In this document: in pieces, positions 1-5,660 of the stretch
Position numbering within the stretch: position 1 is the first letter of the stretch
How the letters are laid out: each line of letters begins with the position of its first letter
Assembly: GCA_009699825.1 (NCBI GenBank)
Contig: WLNM01000009.1
Span: 1 to 19,081 of the forward strand
From: Actinomycetota bacterium
Lineage (GTDB): Bacteria > Actinomycetota > Actinomycetes > Nanopelagicales > Nanopelagicaceae
Reading direction: 5' to 3'
Length of the DNA: 19,081 bases
Position numbers and translations under genes: made by a program
Notes under the pieces: generated by a model
Told to the model about the DNA's origin: nothing
Databases searched by the model: none
What the model saw: only the letters and a program-made list of their open reading frames with translations

Positions 1-83
1 CCGATAACAAAGGTTTCGATTCCGCCCGTACGTGGTCCGAAATCATTTGTTATGAGGAGAATTTTCTTATAAACGTCTGCCAC
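1..83 (-). CDS. Glycosyltransferase family 4, PimB'-like (N-terminal fragment)
   Basis: Only the first 27 or so residues lie in the window; the gene runs off the left edge. The minus-strand frame reads KILLITNDFGPRTGGIETFV. This is the N-terminal beta-strand and glycine-rich loop of GT-B family 4 glycosyltransferases such as the phosphatidylinositol monomannoside mannosyltransferase PimB', which start with a very similar NDFPPRxGGIxxF segment. The only nearby in-frame start is GTG at 83-81, which makes the gene overlap the 3' end of the NlpC/P60 gene by 17 bases; no clear Shine-Dalgarno precedes it, so translational coupling is likely. In M. tuberculosis the NlpC/P60 gene Rv2190c lies close upstream of pimB' (Rv2188c), which fits this neighbourhood. 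The family call is good; the exact sugar and acceptor are inferred. Confidence 0.72.
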   Translation of the reverse strand, partial: MADVYKKILLITNDFGPRTGGIETFVI

Positions 84-1083
84 CTCTAAATTTCTTACGC
101 CCCATGTCCATAGTTGCGACCTTAACGCGCGAGCCCGAACGTGGTGCATGAACCATTCTGCCGCCACCTAGGTAAATGCCAACATGGGAAATCGGTGAAC
201 CGAAAAATACTAAGTCCCCTGGTTTAAGACTAGAACGCTGTATGAATTTACCGTAGCGAAATTGAGCCGCAGATGAGTGTGGCAACGAAACACCGGAAGA
301 TTGGAATGCACGCATTGTTAAACCCGAACAATCCCACGTTGTTAATCCTGCTGCGCCAAAGACATAGCGATCTCCGATTTGTTTTAACGCGTACTTAAGG
401 GCAACTCCCGCTCGCCCCGAAACTCCTTTGGCACCCTTAGCCGCTGCTAGAGAGGAAACCATATCTGCGTTTTCTTGCTCTTCTGCCAATCGAGCCAGAC
501 GTTCTCTATCTTCTTTTTTTAGTTGAGCTAATATTTTTTCTGCTTCGGCTAATTTGGATTGAGCAAGGCGAGCTTGTGCTTGGTATTTCTTTTGAGCCGC
601 TGCGATCAGTGCGACTTTATCTGCAACTGTAAGAGTTGTTGCGTTTAGTCTTTGCTCTGCTGCTTCAAACTTGTTGAGTTGAATTGATTTGCGACGAGTT
701 AATGCATCTAGAGATCCCGCAGCCGATAAATAGAGCGTTGGATCCGATGAGAACAAGAGTTCGAGACTCTGACTTAAGCCGCCATTTTTATACTGGTCAA
801 TTGCGATGGCACCGAGTGATTTTGAGAGTGCCGATACATTCTGGCCTTGCACGGCAGCTTTTTGTTTTATGCCCGTAAGCGTTCGAGTCAGAGAATCTAA
901 TTTAACTTTTGCGGCCTGTGCGCCTTCGGCCGCAGAGGTGGCATCCTCTTCAAGAATTCGCACCTTCGCTTGCACTTCAGCCAATGTCGGTGCCGCGTTA
1001 GCAATTGGCTCTGCAACGAGAGTTAAAATCAGCGCCCCTGTGAGCAAAAGACTCACTCGGGCACGCTTGTTGATTAATTGCAT
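67..1083 (-). CDS. Secreted NlpC/P60 peptidoglycan endopeptidase with coiled-coil N-terminus
   Basis: A 338-residue exported cell-wall hydrolase expected to cut peptide bonds in peptidoglycan stems (RipC/CwlO-like architecture). Residues 1-30 form a signal peptide: a basic start (NKRAR), a hydrophobic core, and a likely cleavage after ANA. Residues 31-205 are Ala/Leu/Gln/Lys/Glu-rich heptad-like helices, as in proteins controlled by FtsEX or other partners. The NlpC/P60 domain covers about 223-325 and shows the whole triad: Cys252 in WDCSGL, His300 in ISHVGIY and His312 in MVHAP. The tail is very basic (GRKKFRGGRRL). The ATG at 1083 is preceded at 7 bases by TAACCT and, 18 bases further up, TTGAGG, so the mRNA may be leaderless. 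The next gene on the strand is the PimB'-like glycosyltransferase, so two cell-envelope genes are probably cotranscribed. Confidence 0.93.
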   Translation of the reverse strand: MQLINKRARVSLLLTGALILTLVAEPIANAAPTLAEVQAKVRILEEDATSAAEGAQAAKVKLDSLTRTLTGIKQKAAVQGQNVSALSKSLGAIAIDQYKNGGLSQSLELLFSSDPTLYLSAAGSLDALTRRKSIQLNKFEAAEQRLNATTLTVADKVALIAAAQKKYQAQARLAQSKLAEAEKILAQLKKEDRERLARLAEEQENADMVSSLAAAKGAKGVSGRAGVALKYALKQIGDRYVFGAAGLTTWDCSGLTMRAFQSSGVSLPHSSAAQFRYGKFIQRSSLKPGDLVFFGSPISHVGIYLGGGRMVHAPRSGSRVKVATMDMGRKKFRGGRRL

Positions 1084-1090
1084 GGTTATG

Positions 1091-1120
1091 AGGTTAACCT
1101 GTTAGAAGAGCACGCCTCAA
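1091..1120 (-). promoter_or_regulatory. Candidate leaderless promoter of the NlpC/P60 gene
   Basis: On the minus strand a -35-like TTGAGG (1115-1120) and a -10-like TAACCT (1091-1096) are 18 bases apart, and the -10 ends 7 bases before the ATG. The -10 lies in a perfect 10-bp palindrome AGGTTAACCT (1091-1100). No purine-rich Shine-Dalgarno is present. Direct observation of motifs; promoter function is inferred. Confidence 0.5.
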
Positions 1121-1177
1121 CTCCAGACGCGCATGTGAGCCTGAGAAATGGGCAAGAATTTCGAAAATCCGGAGAAT

Positions 1178-1372
1178 CTAACCCGTCTGCTGCCCATTCT
1201 CGGTAGGTTGAAATTTAAGCTCTTTGCTTATGTGGCGAGATGCGAGCAACGTAATTGCAGAATGCACGCGAAGTGATATCTCAGTCTTTTCCGGTGCACC
1301 AATAAAAAAAGAGACGACGCACTCTGAGCATTCGATATTTTTCTTTATACAAGTATCGCAGTCAATGATCAT
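1178..1372 (-). CDS. Small conserved actinobacterial protein with two CxxC motifs
   Basis: A 64-residue protein starting MIIDCDTC. Cys5, Cys8, Cys15 and Cys18 form a CxxC-x6-CxxC arrangement that looks like a metal-binding (probably zinc) knuckle, followed by a hydrophobic strand (VVSFFIGAP) and a short helix. I recall similar short proteins (I/V-D-C-D-x-C ... C-x-x-C-V-V-x-x-x-L-G-x-P) in many actinobacteria near NlpC/P60 genes, but I know of no assigned function. I place the start at the ATG at 1372 because TATCGT ends 7 bases upstream, the signature seen at many genes here, and because relatives begin close to this point. An in-frame ATG at 1402 would add ten residues and has a possible AGG Shine-Dalgarno. 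The gene precedes nlpC on the same strand and diverges from the RibD-like gene. Confidence 0.7.
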   Translation of the reverse strand: MIIDCDTCIKKNIECSECVVSFFIGAPEKTEISLRVHSAITLLASRHISKELKFQPTENGQQTG

Positions 1373-1379
1373 GAGCCTT

Positions 1380-1385
1380 ACGATA
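1380..1385 (-). promoter_or_regulatory. Candidate -10 of the small CxxC protein gene
   Basis: The minus strand reads TATCGT, then seven bases, then ATG at 1372, consistent with a leaderless transcript. It helps choose this start over the upstream ATG at 1402. No good -35 is evident. Confidence 0.4.
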
Positions 1386-1435
1386 GGGATAGGCACTGAC
1401 ATTTCTTTACCTGCAACGAGGGAGACTCAATAGAC

Positions 1436-1930
1436 ATGAGCGTGGCTGCAACGATTGTTGCCGGCATTGATGGCTCTACGTGCATCGCCGGCTCCTCTAC
1501 ACAGGTCACCTCCACTGCTGATAGAGCTATCTTTCTCGAACGTCGCCGAAAAGCCGATTGCATCATGATCGGTGGAAATACAGCTCGAAACGAACCTTAT
1601 TTAAAAACGCCCGTGCCCCTGGTGGTCATCTCACGCAATGAGCATCCGAAACTGCCTGCGGCACATGTATGGAATATCGATCCGGTCGAAGGAATTAAAC
1701 GGGCTCGCGATGAATTTGGTGAAAATATTCTCATCGAAGGGGGTTCTGCATTCATTTCTTACCTACTCGAGTGCAAAGAGATTGAGATTCTAGAGTTAAG
1801 TATTACGCCAGCGCGTGGAGGTACTGATATTTTCGAATACGAAAAATTTTTGGCTCAAGCAACAGATGTAACCAAAAGAGTTGTTGAAGACACCATTTTT
1901 TATACAGCAAATTTTAAAACGCAGAAATAA
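1436..1930 (+). CDS. RibD C-terminal / dihydrofolate reductase-like protein (short form)
   Basis: A 164-residue soluble protein resembling the RibD_C (DHFR-like, NADPH-binding) fold. Visible family landmarks are the N-terminal strand with IDG (IVAGIDGST), the FLERRRKADCIMIGGNTARNEPY segment (usual form R-x-x-A-D-A-x-x-x-G-x-x-T-x-R-x-E), and ILIEGGSAFISYLLE (usual LxxEGGxxL, the nicotinamide-nucleotide binding loop). It lacks a RibD deaminase domain and is shorter than the roughly 220-250 residues usual for stand-alone versions. It may reduce a pterin or riboflavin intermediate, but the true substrate is unknown. The start has a GAGGGAG Shine-Dalgarno at 1418-1424, 11 bases upstream; a GTG at 1442 is an alternative. 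Its 3' end overlaps the convergent EamA gene by 17 bases. Confidence 0.75.
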   Translation: MSVAATIVAGIDGSTCIAGSSTQVTSTADRAIFLERRRKADCIMIGGNTARNEPYLKTPVPLVVISRNEHPKLPAAHVWNIDPVEGIKRARDEFGENILIEGGSAFISYLLECKEIEILELSITPARGGTDIFEYEKFLAQATDVTKRVVEDTIFYTANFKTQK

Positions 1931-2765
1931 GTGCAACACCAGCAACTGCCAAAACAATTCCAACATACTGAATTCTATGTAAACGCTCGTGTAGAAATTT
2001 AAATGCCATTAGTGCCGTGACGATTGGATAAACAGATCCAAGAACCATTACTAGTGAAACTAATCCAAAATTAGTGGCAACGCCCAGCAATAGATTTGCC
2101 AAGAAATCTGCAACTCCAATAAAGATAAGGAGTGGAATTTCAGATTTTTTAAAATTACCAACAGTTCTAAATTTAATTACTAGGAAAATACTTACGATGA
2201 AAGTTACAGATCTCATCATTACCATTGTCATCAGTGCACTAGATTCAGATCCAATTGCCATAAAAGTCATCGCGGTTCCAAATCCAGCTGCAGCTCCGAG
2301 TGCCAAAAACAGTGGCTTCGGAGAAAGACCTTGAGATAGTTCAGGTCCACTGGCACAAAATGCTCCAGCTAGCGCAACAACAACTCCTATTGCCTGTGCT
2401 GCCGTAAGAACTTCTCCTGCTACAAGTGCGACCGTAAGTGGAATGACTGCACTCAAAGCGCTAATCGGTGAAACAACTCCCATGCGGCCAGTTGATAAAC
2501 CTGCATATAAACAAATTAATCCGAGATAACCAGATACTCCTGCAACAGCACCCGCAAAGAAATATCCACCATCGCCAAAAGCATTTGGTGGATTGGGACC
2601 AAATAGTTCTCCAGTTAACAACACCAATGTAATTCCAAATAACAAACCGATTGCTTGAGTCATGCCTAATACGAGAATCGGTGTGTATTTCTTACTTAAT
2701 GTTCCACCAAAGAAATCAGCTGCACCCCACAGGGCGCTAGATAAGAGAGCAAGGACTGATGCCAT
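1914..2765 (-). CDS. EamA-type (DMT superfamily) transporter
   Basis: A 283-residue inner-membrane protein with about ten hydrophobic helices, arranged as two repeated five-helix EamA halves (roughly 1-135 and 150-283). The opening LLSSALWGAADFFGG resembles the family start (W-G-x-x-x-x), and each half ends with a glutamate-containing helix pair: GEVLTAAQAIGVVVALAGAF, and HERLHRIQYVGIVLAVAGV. The family exports or imports small metabolites such as amino acids; substrate cannot be read from sequence. The ATG at 2765 is preceded at 6 bases by TACTCT (leaderless signature). The nearest GGAGG on this strand lies about 18 bases upstream, too far for a Shine-Dalgarno. It is divergent from the DUF3000 gene and overlaps the RibD-like gene at its 3' end. 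Confidence 0.88.
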   Translation of the reverse strand: MASVLALLSSALWGAADFFGGTLSKKYTPILVLGMTQAIGLLFGITLVLLTGELFGPNPPNAFGDGGYFFAGAVAGVSGYLGLICLYAGLSTGRMGVVSPISALSAVIPLTVALVAGEVLTAAQAIGVVVALAGAFCASGPELSQGLSPKPLFLALGAAAGFGTAMTFMAIGSESSALMTMVMMRSVTFIVSIFLVIKFRTVGNFKKSEIPLLIFIGVADFLANLLLGVATNFGLVSLVMVLGSVYPIVTALMAFKFLHERLHRIQYVGIVLAVAGVALISAF

Positions 2766-2771
2766 CCCCGC

Positions 2772-2777
2772 AGAGTA
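2772..2777 (-). promoter_or_regulatory. Candidate leaderless -10 of the EamA transporter gene
   Basis: The minus strand reads TACTCT, six bases, then ATG at 2765. The 60-base divergent gap to the DUF3000 gene (2766-2825) also holds that gene's TAGAGT, so both promoters share this spacer. Confidence 0.4.
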
Positions 2778-2813
2778 CAGCCCTGCCTCCCACGTAAGCA
2801 GGAGGATGCGATT

Positions 2814-2819
2814 TAGAGT
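2814..2819 (+). promoter_or_regulatory. Candidate leaderless -10 of the DUF3000-rnd operon
   Basis: TAGAGT lies six bases before the GTG start at 2826. A GGAGG at 2801-2805 is too far from the GTG to be its Shine-Dalgarno, and the ATG next to it is in a different frame that stops at 2853. Confidence 0.42.
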
Positions 2820-2825
2820 TAGCCA

Positions 2826-3404
2826 GTGGATTCATTTGCATTTGATAAGTTAATTGAGCATCTTCGATCAATTACTCCACGCCCAGAAATCATTCTTGAA
2901 GAAGTTCCTGCTCCGCAAAAATTAGCGTCTTACTCCTTTGCTTTCACTGCAGATGTCAGCAATGGATTATTTGGTGATGCCGAAGATGAAATTGCCTCTG
3001 GACGTTTTGTTCTTTTGCACGAACCTGGCGGACAAGACACTTGGGAAGGTGAATTCCGCTGTGTAACTTTTGTACGTGCAGATGTTGATCCCGTTATGCA
3101 GGAAGACCCACTATTGCCTGAAGTTGGCTGGAGTTGGTTCCTTGAATCCATTACAAAAAGTGGATGCCAATTTAATGCACCTAGTGGAACTGTTACACGA
3201 GTATCGAGTGCATCTTTTGGAAAGTTATCCCCGCGTCATGATGAATCTGAAATGGAGATAAGGGCGTCCTGGAGTCCGATTGTTGAAGATCCACGTGATC
3301 TCATTAAACACATCGAAGGTTGGTGTAATTTAATTGCAGAAGTAGCCGGGTTGCCTCCAGTTCCTGAAGGCGTTTCAGCGATTACATCTGCTAAACGTAA
3401 ATAA
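2826..3404 (+). CDS. DUF3000 family protein
   Basis: A 192-residue soluble protein matching the actinobacterial DUF3000 family: an N-terminal segment FDKLIEHLRSITPRPEIILEEVPAPQKLA, then acidic strands with GRFVLLHEPGGQDTWEGEFRCVTFVRADVD, the tryptophan-rich VGWSWFLES, and the C-terminal AGLPPVPEGVSAIT. Function is not established for the family, but it is commonly found just upstream of the HRDC ribonuclease D gene (as I recall Rv2680-Rv2681), exactly as here, with a 2-base gap. It starts with GTG; TAGAGT six bases upstream suggests leaderless mRNA. No signal peptide or membrane segment is visible. Confidence 0.85.
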   Translation: MDSFAFDKLIEHLRSITPRPEIILEEVPAPQKLASYSFAFTADVSNGLFGDAEDEIASGRFVLLHEPGGQDTWEGEFRCVTFVRADVDPVMQEDPLLPEVGWSWFLESITKSGCQFNAPSGTVTRVSSASFGKLSPRHDESEMEIRASWSPIVEDPRDLIKHIEGWCNLIAEVAGLPPVPEGVSAITSAKRK

Positions 3405-3406
3405 AC

Positions 3407-4711
3407 ATGAGCGAAACGACACCTGATACGCCTGCTGCCGTGCCTTTACTGGTTCCATCTGATGGCGTACCTGATGTTGTAGATACTGAAGAAAAATTTA
3501 CCTCTGCGTTAAAAAGTTTAGAAAGTGGAACGGGGCCATTTGCCGTTGATGCCGAACGAGCTTCTGGTTACAAGTACAGTGCTCGTGCGTATCTAATTCA
3601 AATAAAGAGAACTGGCGGAGGATTACATTTAATTGATCCAATCCCTTTTGGTCCAGGTCACGCACTTTTTTCTCAACTTAATGATCTTCTCAATACAGAT
3701 GAAGTAATTTTGCACGCCAGTACTCAGGACCTACCGTGTCTTCGTGAAATAGGCATTAACCCAACAAAATTATTTGATACTGAATTAGGTGGGCGCATCG
3801 CCGGTCTGCCCAGAGTTGGCTTGGGGCCACTTCTTGAATCACTCATGGGTGTCTCTCTTGCAAAAGAACACTCTGCCGTTGATTGGTCTACTCGCCCACT
3901 GCCAAATGAGTGGCTTAATTACGCTGCTTTAGATGTCGAGTTATTAGTTGAACTGCGCGAAAAAATTTATGAACTACTCAGTGGTGCAAATAAATGGCAA
4001 TGGGCTGAACAAGAATTTGCGGCTATCTTGTTAACACCTCCGTCTCCCCCACGGATTGATCCATGGCGACGTACTTCAGGAATGCATAAAATTAAGAAAC
4101 GCGATCAACTAGCAATAATTAAAAATTTATGGACAGCCCGCAACGAGATCGCACGGTCAAATGATGTCGCAAGTGGAAAATTACTCAACGATTCAGCCAT
4201 TATTGAGTTTGCGATTCATAAGCCACTTACCAAAAAAGATGCAGAAAAAGCACTACGTCCAATTGGTATGCGAGCGCGCTGGTCAGAAAATATGCCCACA
4301 TGGATATCTGCAATCGAATCTGCACTCAACACTCCCGAAGATCAGTGGCCACCAATGAAATCTGGCGCAGACACTTTGCCCCCAATCAAATTGTGGCGAG
4401 AAAGGTTTCCAGAAAAGTACGCACCGCTTACTCATGCCAGATTCGCTGTTGAAACAATGGCACACGAGTTATCCATTCCTGCAGAAAACCTGATCTCACC
4501 CGAAATAATTCGCCGAATATGCTGGGCGCCTCCCACACCAAGAGCAACCAACGCCGACGTGAACGCTCTATCAGAGGCAATGGCTGCGCTGGGGGCTAGA
4601 CCCTGGCAGATTGAAATAGTTGCCCCATCACTGGCAGCAGCCCTACTTGAGCGTGAACCAAGGGAAGTTCCAGTTCTAGAGACCTCCGAAGCAGAGCCTG
4701 CCTCAGATTGA
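3407..4711 (+). CDS. rnd: Ribonuclease D (DEDD 3'-5' exoribonuclease with HRDC domain)
   Basis: A 434-residue RNase D-like 3'-5' exonuclease for tRNA or other RNA 3'-end processing. The DEDD catalytic set is visible: Asp48 and Glu50 in VDAERASG (Exo I), Asp108 in LHASTQDLPCLRE (Exo II), and Tyr172 with Asp176 in NYAALDVELL (Exo III, YxxxD). GGR and the DWSTRPLP segment typical of RNase D precede Exo III. An HRDC nucleic-acid-binding domain follows around 228-310 (KKRDQLAIIKNLWTARNEIARSNDVASGKLL). The C-terminal 100 residues carry the extra helical region of actinobacterial homologues and end in an acidic tail. It begins 2 bases after the DUF3000 stop with no Shine-Dalgarno, so coupled translation is likely. 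The stop codon lies inside the inverted repeat that precedes efeU. Confidence 0.93.
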   Translation: MSETTPDTPAAVPLLVPSDGVPDVVDTEEKFTSALKSLESGTGPFAVDAERASGYKYSARAYLIQIKRTGGGLHLIDPIPFGPGHALFSQLNDLLNTDEVILHASTQDLPCLREIGINPTKLFDTELGGRIAGLPRVGLGPLLESLMGVSLAKEHSAVDWSTRPLPNEWLNYAALDVELLVELREKIYELLSGANKWQWAEQEFAAILLTPPSPPRIDPWRRTSGMHKIKKRDQLAIIKNLWTARNEIARSNDVASGKLLNDSAIIEFAIHKPLTKKDAEKALRPIGMRARWSENMPTWISAIESALNTPEDQWPPMKSGADTLPPIKLWRERFPEKYAPLTHARFAVETMAHELSIPAENLISPEIIRRICWAPPTPRATNADVNALSEAMAALGARPWQIEIVAPSLAAALLEREPREVPVLETSEAEPASD

Positions 4712-4739
4712 TTTACGCAACATTTGAGTTGCGTAAATC
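4710..4739. promoter_or_regulatory. Perfect 12-bp inverted repeat at the rnd-efeU junction: operator and/or terminator
   Basis: GATTTACGCAAC (4710-4721) and GTTGCGTAAATC (4728-4739) are exact reverse complements around a 6-base loop. The left arm contains the rnd stop codon and the right arm contains the efeU -35 box. As RNA it would form a 12-bp stem, but GGTACCCC rather than a T-run follows, so it is not a standard intrinsic terminator. Position over the -35 favours a dimeric repressor site controlling the iron permease. It does not match the DtxR/IdeR or Fur consensus I know. Confidence 0.6.
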
Positions 4740-4757
4740 GGTACCCCGTTCTAGATT
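4729..4757 (+). promoter_or_regulatory. efeU promoter (leaderless)
   Basis: TTGCGT (4729-4734), a 17-base spacer, and TAGATT (4752-4757), followed after 6 bases by the ATG at 4764. This is the best complete -35/-10 pair in the window. The -35 box is inside the inverted repeat at 4710-4739. The 12 bases CCCCGTTCTAGA (4744-4755) recur at the dxs promoter. Confidence 0.62.
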
Positions 4758-4763
4758 ATTCCT

Positions 4764-5588
4764 ATGTTGAGTACTTTCTTAATCGCGCTACGTGAAGGGC
4801 TAGAAGCTGCCCTCATCGTCGGAATTCTCGTTGCCTACCTAGTAAAAACTGGTCGCACACACTTGCTGGCACCACTGTGGATCGGCGTCTCACTCGCAAT
4901 TGTTGCAAGCCTCGGGTTAGGCGGCTTTCTCTCCTTTACATCTGCAGAACTAACTGCACGTGGTGAAGAATTTTTTGCGGGAACAACATCATTTTTAGCA
5001 GTTGGTTTTGTTACGTGGATGGTGTTTTGGATGCAACGCGCCGCACGCGGATTACGCGATGAACTCCACGGAAAAGTAGATTCTGCTGTTGGAGCGGGAT
5101 CTCTGGCCATTGCAGTTACTGCATTTGTGGCTGTTGTTCGTGAAGGCCTAGAAACCGCCTTGTTTATTTATACAAACTTTAAAACTGTTGGAGCCGCATC
5201 AACTGCCACTGTTGGCTTGATATTAGGACTCGGTGTAGCAATTGCACTTGGTTATTTAATTTATAACCGTTCAGTGAAAATAAATCTTGGTAAATTTTTC
5301 CAAATCACTGGCACCGCACTCGTTGTTGTCGCAGCTGGAGTTCTCTCTTACGGAGTTCATGAATACCAGGAGTTGGGTTGGCTGCCAGGTGCAGATTCAT
5401 TCATCTGGGATGTCACAAGTTGGATGGCTCCAGATTCAATCGTAGCCACCGTGCTCGCCGGATCCATCGGATTTGATACAACAACTTCATGGGTGCAATT
5501 CTTAATAGCCGGTGTTTACCTTGCAGTCGTACTGTGGCTTTACTTAAAGCCCTCACGTGTTGCAAAGAAGACTCTTATTTCTGCATAA
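4764..5588 (+). CDS. efeU: FTR1/EfeU family high-affinity iron permease
   Basis: A 274-residue membrane protein with about seven transmembrane helices. It carries both iron-binding REGLE motifs that define the FTR1/EfeU/OFeT family: REGLEAALI at residues 10-18 in helix 1 and REGLETALF at 126-134 in helix 4. These glutamates carry iron through the membrane. In the EfeUOB system EfeU works with the periplasmic EfeO and the haem peroxidase EfeB; neither is in this window, so partners may be elsewhere or absent. The gene stands alone between rnd and fadA with its own promoter and a strong inverted repeat over the -35, suggesting regulation, possibly by iron. It has no Shine-Dalgarno; the start codon itself is probably the 5' end of the mRNA. 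Confidence 0.92.
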   Translation: MLSTFLIALREGLEAALIVGILVAYLVKTGRTHLLAPLWIGVSLAIVASLGLGGFLSFTSAELTARGEEFFAGTTSFLAVGFVTWMVFWMQRAARGLRDELHGKVDSAVGAGSLAIAVTAFVAVVREGLETALFIYTNFKTVGAASTATVGLILGLGVAIALGYLIYNRSVKINLGKFFQITGTALVVVAAGVLSYGVHEYQELGWLPGADSFIWDVTSWMAPDSIVATVLAGSIGFDTTTSWVQFLIAGVYLAVVLWLYLKPSRVAKKTLISA

Positions 5589-5614
5589 ATCTTTTACTTT
5601 TGACTACTGACGAG

Positions 5615-5644
5615 TAACCTATGAGTACCTAATACAGGTGCTCA
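5615..5644 (+). promoter_or_regulatory. fadAJ control region: candidate -10 and operator palindrome
   Basis: TGAGTACCT (5622-5630) and AGGTGCTCA (5636-5644) form a 9-bp inverted repeat with one mismatch and a 5-base centre. A related half-site, GAGTAACCT (5612-5620), lies next to it. It contains a candidate -10, TAACCT (5615-5620), that would place transcription start inside the palindrome. This layout suits a repressor, perhaps an acyl-CoA-responsive TetR or GntR protein, but no regulator gene is nearby. A TTGACT at 5600-5605 is not at standard spacing from TAACCT. Confidence 0.42.
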
Positions 5645-5660
5645 AAGAGAGAAGTTTTAG

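Noticed and set aside
4..53. Possible hairpin (ATAACAAA with TTTGTTAT) and a tRNA T-arm-like GTTTCGATTCC
   Set aside because: The region codes for the glycosyltransferase N-terminus, the loop is long, there is no U-tract, and flanking bases cannot form the 5-bp T-stem or an acceptor stem.
1084..1177. c-di-AMP (ydaO-type) riboswitch, often found before actinobacterial NlpC/P60 genes
   Set aside because: The gap is only 94 bases, holds a promoter abutting the ATG, and shows none of the conserved G-rich core elements I would expect.
1224..1433. 69-residue plus-strand frame opposite the small CxxC gene
   Set aside because: The opposite strand carries the four-cysteine pattern expected of a real small protein; this frame has no motif and ends just before the ribD-like start.
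4710..4739. Standard intrinsic terminator for rnd
   Set aside because: The stem is strong but AT-rich at the base and is followed by GGTACCCC rather than a T-run; the -35 overlap makes an operator more likely, though a weak 3' hairpin role is not excluded.
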